The notes beneath the pieces are model-generated. The model did not search any database, had not been told where the DNA came from, and was given only the letters and a program-made list of their open reading frames with translations. DNA of 9,501 nucleotides, taken from assembly GCA_029068025.1 (NCBI GenBank), contig JAIEDJ010000191.1:1-9501 (forward strand), in the 5' to 3' direction. The stretch is from Oscillospiraceae bacterium (GTDB taxonomy: Bacteria > Bacillota > Clostridia > Oscillospirales > Ruminococcaceae). Positions 1 through 5,290 of this stretch are shown here, piece after piece (position 1 is the first letter of the stretch; each line of letters opens with the position of its first letter). A program made the translations under genes and the position numbers.

Positions 1-256
1 ATGAGCAGCGGTAATCAATTATCCCAACAACTTTTTCATCCTCGATCCTTACTCCCAAAAACACCTCGGACTTAACATAATTTTCGCCGTATTTTCTTTT
101 TAGTCTGCCATCAAAGTCGAGCCATTCCGAAAAGGTTTCGACTTCTTCAAGCCCCGCACAGCCGTCAAAGCTGTCATTGTTTTCGGTCATTTCTTTTTTA
201 TATTGCATGACCTGTTCCGCGTATTGATCCGTCGGTCTTACTAATTTCAAACGCAT
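1..256 (-). CDS. GNAT family N-acetyltransferase, N-terminal part (cut by window edge)
   Basis: The first 85 residues of an acetyltransferase read off the minus strand; the rest lies beyond position 1. It begins MRLKLVRPTDQYAEQ and contains EWLDFDGRLKRKYGENYV, then VFLGVRIEDEKVVGIIDYR. This is the usual N-terminal pattern of a GNAT subgroup of about 170 residues that is common in Firmicutes, where the 'VGIIDYR' strand precedes the acetyl-CoA-binding motif. The RGxGxG/A motif is off the window, so the substrate cannot be guessed. I chose the ATG at 256 because GAGGG lies 8 nt upstream; an in-frame ATG at 271 would place that site inside the gene. It is separated from the MGTD-type gene upstream by about 100 bp, so it could be cotranscribed with it or have its own promoter. 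Confidence 0.8.
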   Translation of the reverse strand, partial: MRLKLVRPTDQYAEQVMQYKKEMTENNDSFDGCAGLEEVETFSEWLDFDGRLKRKYGENYVKSEVFLGVRIEDEKVVGIIDYRCS

Positions 257-317
257 ACGTTTAACCCTCATTTCATTTTTTGAATTGCTTAAAAAATTCC
301 TGCCCGATAGCCGCACT

Positions 318-343
318 AAAACTTTAACCTGTCAGGGAGTTTT
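318..343. repeat. Compound inverted repeat between the MGTD-type gene and the GNAT gene
   Basis: Outer arms AAAACT and AGTTTT enclose inner arms CCTG and CAGG around a single T. It lies just after the stop of the MGTD-type gene and about 60 bp before the GNAT start. It could be a weak terminator or a protein-binding site. The stem is AT-rich and no long T tract follows, so I do not call it a terminator. Confidence 0.3.
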
Positions 344-358
344 GAGAAAAATGCAATA

Positions 359-916
359 CTACCCCAACCAAAAGATCATTCTTATATCATTATCGGAAAT
401 AAGCTCACATTCCTGCTTCATCCGCTTCATTGGTTCAATGATACGCTCAACAAGCGTGATATTGGGATAGCCGTAAATATCGCGGAGAACAAGACCGCTT
501 CTGTCATATTCGGGAGTGTCGATCGGTTCGGAAAATAAGTTATAAGAGCGATCTGACTCTATCCATTTTTCGTAAAGCTCTTCATCTACCCAACCCTTGA
601 AATTTGTTTTTCTGTAAAAACAGCTGTCAACAAGCTCTTTTAATGTAACAAAAGAAATGCAGTTATGACCTTGTCCGCTTTTCTCATATTCGATCAAGTA
701 TTTCAGATCCTCGTCATCAGTCCATTCGGCGGACATATCCTCGGGAAATCCCTTGGGGCGAGATATCGGAGGAAACAAAGGATCACCATAACCAACTTTG
801 CCTGTCAGTGCATAGAACATATTATAGTCGCGTTCAAGATAGCTGTCTTCTTTAATAGGACGCCATTTACCCGACTTGGTTTTGTATTCATAAAGCATAG
901 TCATATCTGTTCCCAT
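359..916 (-). CDS. MGTD-type conserved hypothetical protein
   Basis: A 185-residue protein of unknown function. It begins MGTDMTMLYEYKTKSGKWRP, which matches the 'MG-x-D-x-x-x-x-x-E ... GKW' opening of a family of small hypothetical proteins found in bacterial and phage genomes. Two further family-like blocks are visible: RDYNMFYALTGKVG (about residues 29-42) and PKGFPEDMSAEWTDDED (54-70), as is the ending DIRMIFWLG. There is no signal peptide or membrane segment, so it should be cytoplasmic. The start has GAAGG 6-7 nt upstream. The gap to the SUKH-like gene upstream is 94 bp and holds a CCGGC/GCCGG hairpin, so cotranscription is uncertain. The family resemblance is from memory of the motif; no biochemical role is known to me. 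Confidence 0.75.
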   Translation of the reverse strand: MGTDMTMLYEYKTKSGKWRPIKEDSYLERDYNMFYALTGKVGYGDPLFPPISRPKGFPEDMSAEWTDDEDLKYLIEYEKSGQGHNCISFVTLKELVDSCFYRKTNFKGWVDEELYEKWIESDRSYNLFSEPIDTPEYDRSGLVLRDIYGYPNITLVERIIEPMKRMKQECELISDNDIRMIFWLG

Positions 917-962
917 AACTTACCTTCTATTATTTATGCACTGCAATAAAACAGACGAGATC

Positions 963-978
963 CGGCGTGTCTGCCGGT
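963..978. repeat. Short GC hairpin after the SUKH-like gene
   Basis: CCGGC and GCCGG arms separated by GTGTCT form a small stem in the 94-bp gap. On the minus strand an alternative CAGAC...GTCTG pairing is followed by TTTTATT, which would resemble a weak terminator for the SUKH-like gene. The two foldings exclude each other and neither is strong. Confidence 0.3.
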
Positions 979-1010
979 TTCACCAAACCTGCAGATTAAA
1001 TTTTGAAATT

Positions 1011-1835
1011 TTATCGCCAACCGTAAACATTTTTCACGACAGAGTTTATACATTCCATTGGAGTTCTGCCCCACGGTCTGTCCAGACCTATCAATCCGTT
1101 ATATTCAAGATCGCCCGGCATGCCCATGCTGTCGCCTATATCCATTATGCAAGGGTTCCCATTTTCGTCGGGTAATACTTCACAATTATCCAAAATCTCC
1201 TCCAGAGAATAAATATAATGATGCTCCGACTTGCAGTAAAACCCGATGCCGCTGAATTCGCTCAAAAAATCAAGCTGCGCCTGTGAGAGCAGAAAACCGC
1301 GGCGTTTCATCTCCTCGTTAAATGCCGAAACATCAACGCGCCTGCCATCATACCAGCCTGCTCCCCGTAAAACCTCGTAGACTCGCTCCTCGATAATGGG
1401 GTGATAGTCGAATTCAACCGTCATCAGATGATCAAAAAAGCTCTCCTCATTATCGGCAATCAGCATATGCTTATGAGTATAAAACCTTCCGTCCTCCGAT
1501 AAAAAGAACCTGGCGATATTTTTATCGGCACAGTTTCCGATATCGCCTATGGCGCAGACGACCTCGCCGATATCATCCCAACGGTCAATGTACCCTGCCC
1601 AACGTAAAGTTATCGTCAATATGTCCCCCGAAACACATTCAGTTATGTCAAATCTGACATACCCAACATTTTCAAAAAAGTTGAGTATCTTATCTGCGTT
1701 AAACTCTTTGGGATAAATTTTGGCGATCCCGGCTGCCAATTCTTCGCGTTTGTATGGTTCAAATCCGTATTTGAGCTCATGCTCATTGAGGAGATTATTC
1801 TTAATTGCAAAATCCAAAAAATCTTGTCTTGTCAT
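1011..1835 (-). CDS. Tandem SUKH-3-like immunity-type protein
   Basis: A 274-residue cytoplasmic protein. Residues 152-200 (YEVLRGAGWYDGRRVD, then FLLSQAQLDFLSEFSGI) match the start of SUKH-3 domains, which have an AGWYPGR-VD motif followed by an A-x-x-FL-x-EFGGL helix. SUKH proteins are best known as immunity proteins for polymorphic toxins. Residues 88-138 (IGEVVCAIGDIG, FFLSEDGRFY, MLIADNEESFFDHLM) look like the end of such a domain. Residues 225-274 (NGNPCIMDIG, LEYNGLIGL, RTPMECINSVV) look like a second end. The simplest reading is two SUKH-3-like domains in tandem, the first with a diverged front half. I chose the ATG at 1835, preceded by GGGTGGTG, over an upstream in-frame TTG at 1859. 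It lies 27 nt after the HAD gene and is probably cotranscribed with it. No toxin gene is adjacent. Confidence 0.75.
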   Translation of the reverse strand: MTRQDFLDFAIKNNLLNEHELKYGFEPYKREELAAGIAKIYPKEFNADKILNFFENVGYVRFDITECVSGDILTITLRWAGYIDRWDDIGEVVCAIGDIGNCADKNIARFFLSEDGRFYTHKHMLIADNEESFFDHLMTVEFDYHPIIEERVYEVLRGAGWYDGRRVDVSAFNEEMKRRGFLLSQAQLDFLSEFSGIGFYCKSEHHYIYSLEEILDNCEVLPDENGNPCIMDIGDSMGMPGDLEYNGLIGLDRPWGRTPMECINSVVKNVYGWR

Positions 1836-1862
1836 AAATACACCACCCGACAACCGCAATGA

Positions 1863-2480
1863 TCAAAATATTCCGCAAAGCTCACTAAGACTGTCCACCG
1901 TATAGTCGGGCTCCTCGGCTTTATTAGTTTGTTTCCAATACCGCCATATACTTTGCCTTATCCAGATTGTGTGCATACCCAACAGGTTTGCCGGCACGAT
2001 ATCATTATCTATCCTATCTCCGATCATAACCGAATCACATGCCCTGCAGCCGCTTCTGTCCAAAGCTATTTCAAATATCCTCTTATCGGGCTTTGAAACT
2101 CCCTCCTCTGCGGAAGCAACGACCAGATCAATATATTGCAGCAAGCCGCAGCTCTCTAGACGCTGTTCGGTTCCGAGAGATTGATTTGCGATAACTCCGA
2201 TCTTATATTTTCCGCTTAAATATTCAAGGCATTGAACGGCGTCCGGATAAAGCGTTTCAAGCTCTTTCTGCCAGACAGGCAAGCTAACTCCCAGCAATTT
2301 TGCGGCTACCGAGTCGCCCTTTTGATTTTGCTTGTAAAAATTAAGAGCGGTCTCGTAAACATTATCATATGTAGTATTTGCCGCCCGGGCTATTTTCCTC
2401 AGTCGGTCTTCAAAAGCAGGATCTTCGTTGAATAAAGTCCACCCGACATCAAAAAACAGCCATTCCGCATTCTTTATCAT
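1863..2480 (-). CDS. HAD superfamily hydrolase (subfamily IA-like)
   Basis: A 205-residue cytoplasmic hydrolase, of usual length for a HAD phosphatase with a small alpha-helical cap (about residues 18-80). Motif I is FFDVGWTL, with nucleophile D11. The second acidic residue of DxD is replaced by G13, as in the 'DVGGTL' subgroup. Motif II is GVIANQ (95-100), with A98 where Ser or Thr is usual. Motif III is K130 in EEGVSKPD. Motif IV is MIGDRIDND, with D155 and D160. Nucleophile, Lys and Mg-binding acids are therefore present, while two catalytic positions differ from the classical set. Substrate unknown; a small phosphorylated metabolite is the default guess. The start is the ATG at 2480 with GGAGG 5 nt upstream; the longer frame up to 2549 lacks a comparable site. 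The SUKH-like gene follows after 27 nt. Confidence 0.9.
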   Translation of the reverse strand: MIKNAEWLFFDVGWTLFNEDPAFEDRLRKIARAANTTYDNVYETALNFYKQNQKGDSVAAKLLGVSLPVWQKELETLYPDAVQCLEYLSGKYKIGVIANQSLGTEQRLESCGLLQYIDLVVASAEEGVSKPDKRIFEIALDRSGCRACDSVMIGDRIDNDIVPANLLGMHTIWIRQSIWRYWKQTNKAEEPDYTVDSLSELCGIF

Positions 2481-2493
2481 AAACACCTCCATT

Positions 2494-2508
2494 AAGGCGA
2501 GCCGCCTT
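2494..2508. repeat. Hairpin abutting the HAD gene's ribosome binding site
   Basis: AAGGCG and CGCCTT arms with a 3-nt loop lie 3 bp upstream of the GGAGG of the HAD gene. In the minus-strand transcript it would form a short GC stem immediately before the ribosome binding site. No T tract follows. It may affect translation, or may have no role. Confidence 0.35.
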
Positions 2509-2529
2509 TGGTAATTTCGACCGCAGCCT

Positions 2530-2545
2530 CTTCTTTTCAAAGAAG
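2530..2545. repeat. CTTCTTT/AAAGAAG inverted repeat upstream of the HAD gene
   Basis: Perfect 7-bp arms with a 2-nt centre, 50 bp upstream of the HAD start, inside the 114-bp gap after the GNAT gene. It has the size and symmetry of a dimeric-repressor site, but no clear promoter is visible beside it (a TTGAAA followed by AAATTA at 17 bp is poor). Confidence 0.3.
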
Positions 2546-2594
2546 TCACGCGAAGGTAAAATACTTCTGAATGGTAAGTTCGCTAATATACGGC

Positions 2595-3347
2595 TTACTT
2601 GACCGGCTTTGCCTCGATCTCCGCCCACGCCGGACAGAATCCGCAGTTCTGCGCGATATTCCTTGAGTGGATATTCGCCTCCGACGTACCATAAAACGGG
2701 ATACCGCCGCGTCTGATGATCTCATTCTTCATCAAAAGCGTAAGATACGTGCCGATCCCCCTTCCGCGGTATTCCTCAAACACATCAATACCTATCTGAA
2801 ACCAGCTGGTTGCGTCCTCCGAGCACCCCGCCATGCCCATAATATTTTCGCCGTCATATGCGCATACCGCTAACCGGTCGGGGCGGTTCTCTATGTAATG
2901 ACTGCACAGCGCATTCGGAAATCTGCCGCCCTCGTAAAACGGCTCGATCTGCGCCCGCCCGGCGAACCACTTCACGGGTATATTGCTTGTGAAAGTAACG
3001 TCGAATTTCGGCAGATACATATGATGTGTGCTCCATAGCTTGTATCCGTGCTTGTTTAATTCGCGGTCGATCACAAACAGCTTTTCCTGCTCAAACAGCC
3101 AATGTCCCTGTTTGTCTTTGACGAACTCCTCCAAAAACGAATGTAAAGACTCGTCCGCAGAGATCACCGCGTTTTTTCCGAGCGTCGCCATCTGAAAGAA
3201 TTGAACTTTCTCGGAATACATGCGCCTTCCATCGTTTGCCGCGGAAACGGTGATGACATTTTTAGCGCGATCGAAATCCTCCGCCGTACAATTATAATCG
3301 ATCGCAAGCTGCTTTTTCAGCAGATCTAAGTATTCGGGAAATTCCAT
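2595..3347 (-). CDS. GNAT family N-acetyltransferase with N-terminal extension
   Basis: A 250-residue cytoplasmic acetyltransferase. The C-terminal GNAT fold carries the acetyl-CoA-binding motif A at IGIDVFEEYRGRGIGTYLT (185-203), with the R-G-R-G-I-G pyrophosphate loop at 194-199. The motif-B-like end is GTSEANIHSRNIAQNCGF (220-237). The first 120 residues (MATLGKNAVISADESLHSFL, GHWLFE, HGYKLWSTHHMYLP) form the N-terminal half typical of a Firmicutes subgroup of about 250 residues. Substrate unknown. The start is the ATG at 3347 with GAGGA 6 nt upstream. A possible promoter lies 20-50 bp upstream. The HAD gene follows after a 114-bp gap with two small palindromes. Confidence 0.88.
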   Translation of the reverse strand: MEFPEYLDLLKKQLAIDYNCTAEDFDRAKNVITVSAANDGRRMYSEKVQFFQMATLGKNAVISADESLHSFLEEFVKDKQGHWLFEQEKLFVIDRELNKHGYKLWSTHHMYLPKFDVTFTSNIPVKWFAGRAQIEPFYEGGRFPNALCSHYIENRPDRLAVCAYDGENIMGMAGCSEDATSWFQIGIDVFEEYRGRGIGTYLTLLMKNEIIRRGGIPFYGTSEANIHSRNIAQNCGFCPAWAEIEAKPVK

Positions 3348-3367
3348 ATCGATTCCTCACTTCTGGT

Positions 3368-3398
3368 TTTATAACGTTGACGAGGGTCTGTTTATCAA
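3368..3398 (-). promoter_or_regulatory. Candidate sigma-A promoter of the 250-residue GNAT gene
   Basis: On the minus strand TTGATA (3398-3393) is followed after 19 bp by TATAAA (3373-3368), about 20 bp upstream of the GNAT start. Both hexamers are good, but the spacer is 2 bp longer than the preferred 17. It overlaps the edge of the large hairpin's T-rich flank. Confidence 0.4.
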
Positions 3399-3399
3399 A

Positions 3400-3476
3400 A
3401 AATTTCAAAACCGGGCCGCTCCCCCAAGCGTGTTTCGCTGCGCGAAACCCACTTAGGGGAGCGCTTTTTGAAATTT
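3400..3476. repeat. Large near-perfect 77-bp hairpin element
   Basis: The arms run from AAATTTCAAAA at the left to TTTTGAAATTT at the right. They contain GCTCCCC paired with GGGGAGC, AAG with CTT, and GTTTCGC with GCGAAAC around a TGC loop. Only a few mismatches and one small asymmetric bulge (CCGGGCC against GC) interrupt it. The element fills the DNA upstream of the GNAT promoter. It looks like a mobile palindromic intergenic repeat (REP/BIME-like), and its T-rich minus-strand end could also help stop transcription. Confidence 0.65.
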
Positions 3477-3568
3477 GCAGTTACCCACGCAATGTTGTCC
3501 TTGGCTTGGGCAATTGTGCTCGGGTTTGGCACGTTGCTCTTGGCTAAAATCACTTTTTTACGGTCTGA

Positions 3569-3593
3569 ACAGCATTTTCCAAGAAAATGCTGT
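3569..3593. repeat. Hairpin copy 1 (ACAGCATTTT...AAAATGCTGT)
   Basis: Perfect 10-bp arms (3569-3578 and 3584-3593) around CCAAG. The same hairpin with the same loop recurs at 3713-3741, 146 bp away. Both are preceded by GTCT. Confidence 0.75.
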
Positions 3594-3603
3594 CAGCTTG
3601 TAT

Positions 3604-3624
3604 AAAAACCCCTCTGAGAGGGGT
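3604..3624 (-). terminator. Rho-independent terminator, probably ending the fic-vat unit
   Basis: Read on the minus strand, ACCCCTC and GAGGGGT pair around a 3-nt loop. The stem is followed directly by a run of T's (3608-3604). This is the only stem in the block with an adjoining T tract in the direction of transcription, about 130 bp past the Vat stop. Confidence 0.5.
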
Positions 3625-3634
3625 GAGAGGATGC

Positions 3635-3649
3635 GGGGGCTCCGCCCCC
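3635..3649. repeat. GGGGGC-TCC-GCCCCC palindrome
   Basis: Six-base GC-only arms with a 3-nt loop. I recall the core GGGCGGAGCCC as a frequent intergenic palindrome in gut Firmicutes. No T tract adjoins on either strand. Confidence 0.6.
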
Positions 3650-3658
3650 AACCCCCTG

Positions 3659-3681
3659 CCAAAGGGGCTTCGCCCCTTTGG
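3659..3681. repeat. CCAAAGGGGC-TTC-GCCCCTTTGG palindrome
   Basis: Ten-base perfect arms with a TTC loop. A T7 run lies 9 nt further on the plus strand (3690-3696), but no plus-strand gene precedes it, so I treat it as an intergenic repeat and not a functional terminator. Confidence 0.65.
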
Positions 3682-3712
3682 AAACCCCATTTTTTTGACT
3701 TTTTCTACAGTC

Positions 3713-3741
3713 TAACAGCATTTTCCAAGAAAATGCTGTTA
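3713..3741. repeat. Hairpin copy 2 (TAACAGCATTTT...AAAATGCTGTTA)
   Basis: Perfect 12-bp arms around CCAAG, beginning 13 bp past the Vat stop codon. It is identical to copy 1 over the 25-bp core and extended by TA at each end. It could stabilise the 3' end of the Vat transcript, but no T tract follows. Confidence 0.75.
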
Positions 3742-3753
3742 TGCTCACCCGCC

Positions 3754-4386
3754 TCACTTAATGCTCCTGATCTTAGTCAGATCGCCGCTGCACAGCGCTT
3801 CCATATTTGCAAAGATCTTGTCCGCGTCCCAGTCCCACCAGCGCAGCTCCAGCAGATATTCAATAAGCTCGTCGCCAAAGCGCTTCCTGATCACCCGGCA
3901 GGGATTTCCCGCCGCAACACAGTATGCGGGAATATCGCTTGCCACTACGGAATTCGCGCCGATAATCGCGCCGTCACCAATGTGAACGCCCGGCATAACA
4001 GTAACGTTCTGCCCTATCCACACATCGTTCCCGACAACAGTATCCCCTTTTAACGGGAGATCCTCCATTGCAGGGACGAACTTCTCCCAGCCGCCGCCCA
4101 GAATATTGAACGGATATGTGGTCACGCTGCACATACGGTGATTAGCGCCGTTCATCACAAACTCTATCCCGCGCGCGATAGCGCAGAATTTTCCGATGAT
4201 CAGCTTGTCGCCGTTAAAATCGTAGTGATGGGTAACGCGCTCTTGAAATTTTTCGGCACCGTCAATATCGTCATAATAAGTATACTCGCCGACAATGATA
4301 TTCGGACGCGTGATTACATTCTTTATAAAACATAAGCTTTTTATATTCGGGTTTGGAATGACCGCGTTCGGATCGGGTCCGTGCAT
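3754..4386 (-). CDS. Vat-like O-acetyltransferase (left-handed beta-helix, xenobiotic type)
   Basis: A 210-residue acetyltransferase very like the virginiamycin/streptogramin A acetyltransferases (Vat), which transfer acetyl from acetyl-CoA to the drug hydroxyl in the cytoplasm. It shows the family signatures in order: MHGPDPNAVIPNPN at the start, IIVGEYTYYD (30-39), GDKLIIGKFCAIARG (59-73), the catalytic block NGANHRM with the likely catalytic H83, YPFN, GGGWEK, LPLKGDTVVGNDVWIG (110-125), hexapeptide turns through MPGVHIGDGAIIGANSVV, GNPCRVIRKRF (160-170) and RWWDWD. The length is the usual 205-220. It starts 12 nt after the stop of the disrupted gene; AAGGAGG overlaps that stop and sits 7 nt before the ATG. 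Real streptogramin acetylation is not proven, since chromosomal relatives may act on other acceptors. A CatB-type relative is less likely given the HGPDP opening. Confidence 0.88.
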   Translation of the reverse strand: MHGPDPNAVIPNPNIKSLCFIKNVITRPNIIVGEYTYYDDIDGAEKFQERVTHHYDFNGDKLIIGKFCAIARGIEFVMNGANHRMCSVTTYPFNILGGGWEKFVPAMEDLPLKGDTVVGNDVWIGQNVTVMPGVHIGDGAIIGANSVVASDIPAYCVAAGNPCRVIRKRFGDELIEYLLELRWWDWDADKIFANMEALCSGDLTKIRSIK

Positions 4387-4398
4387 AGCAAAACCTCC

Positions 4399-4791
4399 TT
4401 AATATCTGTCAACAAATTCTTCAATAAGCTGATAATAATCGTCTTTATTTTCATGATCAAGAATTTCTTCAAGATCCGACTTCATCTGTTCATATTTTGA
4501 AAGCGCGTTTGCTTCTTCAGACCACGTGGTGTGGAAGAATGTTCCATAGTCGCCGCAGGTCACGGCATAGTCCCCGTTTGACAGCTTTTCAAGCGTTATT
4601 CTCGCGGAATTATCGAATTCCTCGTCCTTATACTAATCCCACTTTAGATTATTGAGACAAGCGTGCCAATTCCCGCACAGCTACCGATACTTTCATATGA
4701 AACTCTAAGTGGGATAAGTATTAACTATCTCGCCGCCCTCGGTACCGCGCTCTCCGACAGTGGAGCCACTGTCAAATTCATACCAGCTCAC
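4399..4791 (-). pseudogene. Small conserved hypothetical gene disrupted by a 90-bp element
   Basis: Reading from a GTG at 4791 gives MSWYEFDSGSTVGERGTEGG then EIVN, after which the frame enters the insertion and stops at TAG after 28 codons. Beyond the element the same frame resumes as DEEFDNSARITLEKLSNGDY, then AVTCGDYGTFFHTTW, ending EFVDRY at TAA (4399-4401). Deleting the 90-bp element and one TTA copy gives one uninterrupted 99-residue frame (EIVKDEEF at the join), consistent with a small family I recall (WYEFDSG, KDEE, ARITLEK, YG-x-FFHT) of unknown function. The GTG has AGGGGGG 8 nt upstream and overlaps the end of the phosphatase gene by 14 nt, so translation was probably coupled. The remaining pieces retain good coding character, so the insertion looks recent. 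Confidence 0.8.
4631..4720. mobile_element. MITE-like element, 90 bp, with terminal inverted repeats
   Basis: The left end TACTAATCCCACTTTAGATT and the right end, read inward on the other strand, TACTTATCCCACTTAGAGTT match at 13 of the outer 14 bases and diverge by a 1-base shift further in. TTA occurs on both sides (4628-4630 and 4721-4723), as expected of a 3-bp target duplication; a TA duplication with a slightly shorter element is also possible. The interior has a TTTCATATGAAA palindrome and no transposase. Only a 15-codon frame (MKVSVAVRELARLSQ) is present. It interrupts a host gene whose frame is restored on removal, which is the main evidence for mobility. The parental transposase family is not identifiable here. 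Confidence 0.78.
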
Positions 4792-5260
4792 CGAAACCGC
4801 CCCCCTCAATAGTCTTGATAAGTCCCTCACAGCCCGTTTTCACATCAAGATAAGTACTCTCGAAATCTCCGGTGTACCACGGATCGGCAACGTCCTTGTT
4901 TCTTCGCGGAGCGCCGACCTCGGCGTAGTCAAGCAGCTTGTATATCTTATGCTCGGGATCACCCCAGAACCGCAGCATATTATTGAGATTAGCGGTGTCC
5001 ATTCCGATCAGCAGATCGTATTCCTCGTAGTCCGCGCGGACGATCTGCCGTGCCCGCTTGTCGGAGCAGTCGATCCCGAGACGGTTCAGCACCGCGCGGG
5101 TACCACGATGAACGCTGTTGCCGAGCTCTTCTGTAGACGTAGCCGCCGAAGCGCAGACCACGTTTTCAATGCCGCGCTTTTTCAGCATATCCCGCATAAC
5201 AAACTCCGCCATAGGACTGCGGCAGATGTTGCCGTGACAGACAAATAAAATTTTCAACAT
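4778..5260 (-). CDS. Low-molecular-weight protein tyrosine phosphatase
   Basis: A 160-residue cytoplasmic phosphatase of typical family length. The P-loop is at the extreme N-terminus: VCHGNICRSPMAEF, the CX5R motif with nucleophile C8 and R14, followed by S15. The general acid lies in ADPWYTGDFE (D126). Between them come SAATSTEE, GIDCSDKRARQI and the YDLLIGMD strand typical of the fold. All catalytic residues are present, so it should be active on phosphotyrosine or a related phosphoester (phosphoarginine in some Firmicute relatives). The ATG at 5260 has AAAGGA 8-9 nt upstream. It follows the Fic gene by 30 nt with no terminator between, and its end overlaps the next gene, so it belongs to the same transcript. 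Confidence 0.95.
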   Translation of the reverse strand: MLKILFVCHGNICRSPMAEFVMRDMLKKRGIENVVCASAATSTEELGNSVHRGTRAVLNRLGIDCSDKRARQIVRADYEEYDLLIGMDTANLNNMLRFWGDPEHKIYKLLDYAEVGAPRRNKDVADPWYTGDFESTYLDVKTGCEGLIKTIEGGGFGELV

Positions 5261-5290
5261 CTTGGTTTTCCTTTCTGAAAAAGCAGTTGG

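Larger units (their letters stand above)
3400..3741. repeat. Gene-free block of at least six palindromes
   Basis: This covers most of the 406-bp gap (3348-3753) between the GNAT and Vat genes. It holds, in order, the 77-bp hairpin, about 57 bp of degenerate 19-bp units (from 3495, with TTGTCCTTGG, TTGTGCTCGG and GTTGCTCTTGG), hairpin copy 1, CCCCTC/GAGGGG, GGGGGC/GCCCCC, CCAAAGGGGC/GCCCCTTTGG, and hairpin copy 2. The long frames that cross it have no recognisable protein features. The composition suggests nested intergenic repeats rather than a gene. Confidence 0.6.

Noticed and set aside
2481..2549. 23-residue N-terminal extension of the HAD protein
   Set aside because: Arg-rich, unlike HAD starts, and the internal ATG at 2480 has GGAGG at the right spacing.
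3400..3741. CRISPR array
   Set aside because: Repeats are palindromes of different sequence and spacing; only one is duplicated and there are no regular spacers or cas genes.
3475..4053. 192-residue plus-strand frame
   Set aside because: It runs through the palindromic block and then antisense to the well-supported Vat gene, with no recognisable domain.
4399..4630. Independent short gene downstream of the element
   Set aside because: No start codon with a ribosome binding site at its beginning; the frame is better explained as the tail of the disrupted gene.
4760..5248. 162-residue plus-strand frame
   Set aside because: Antisense shadow of the phosphatase, whose catalytic motifs are intact.
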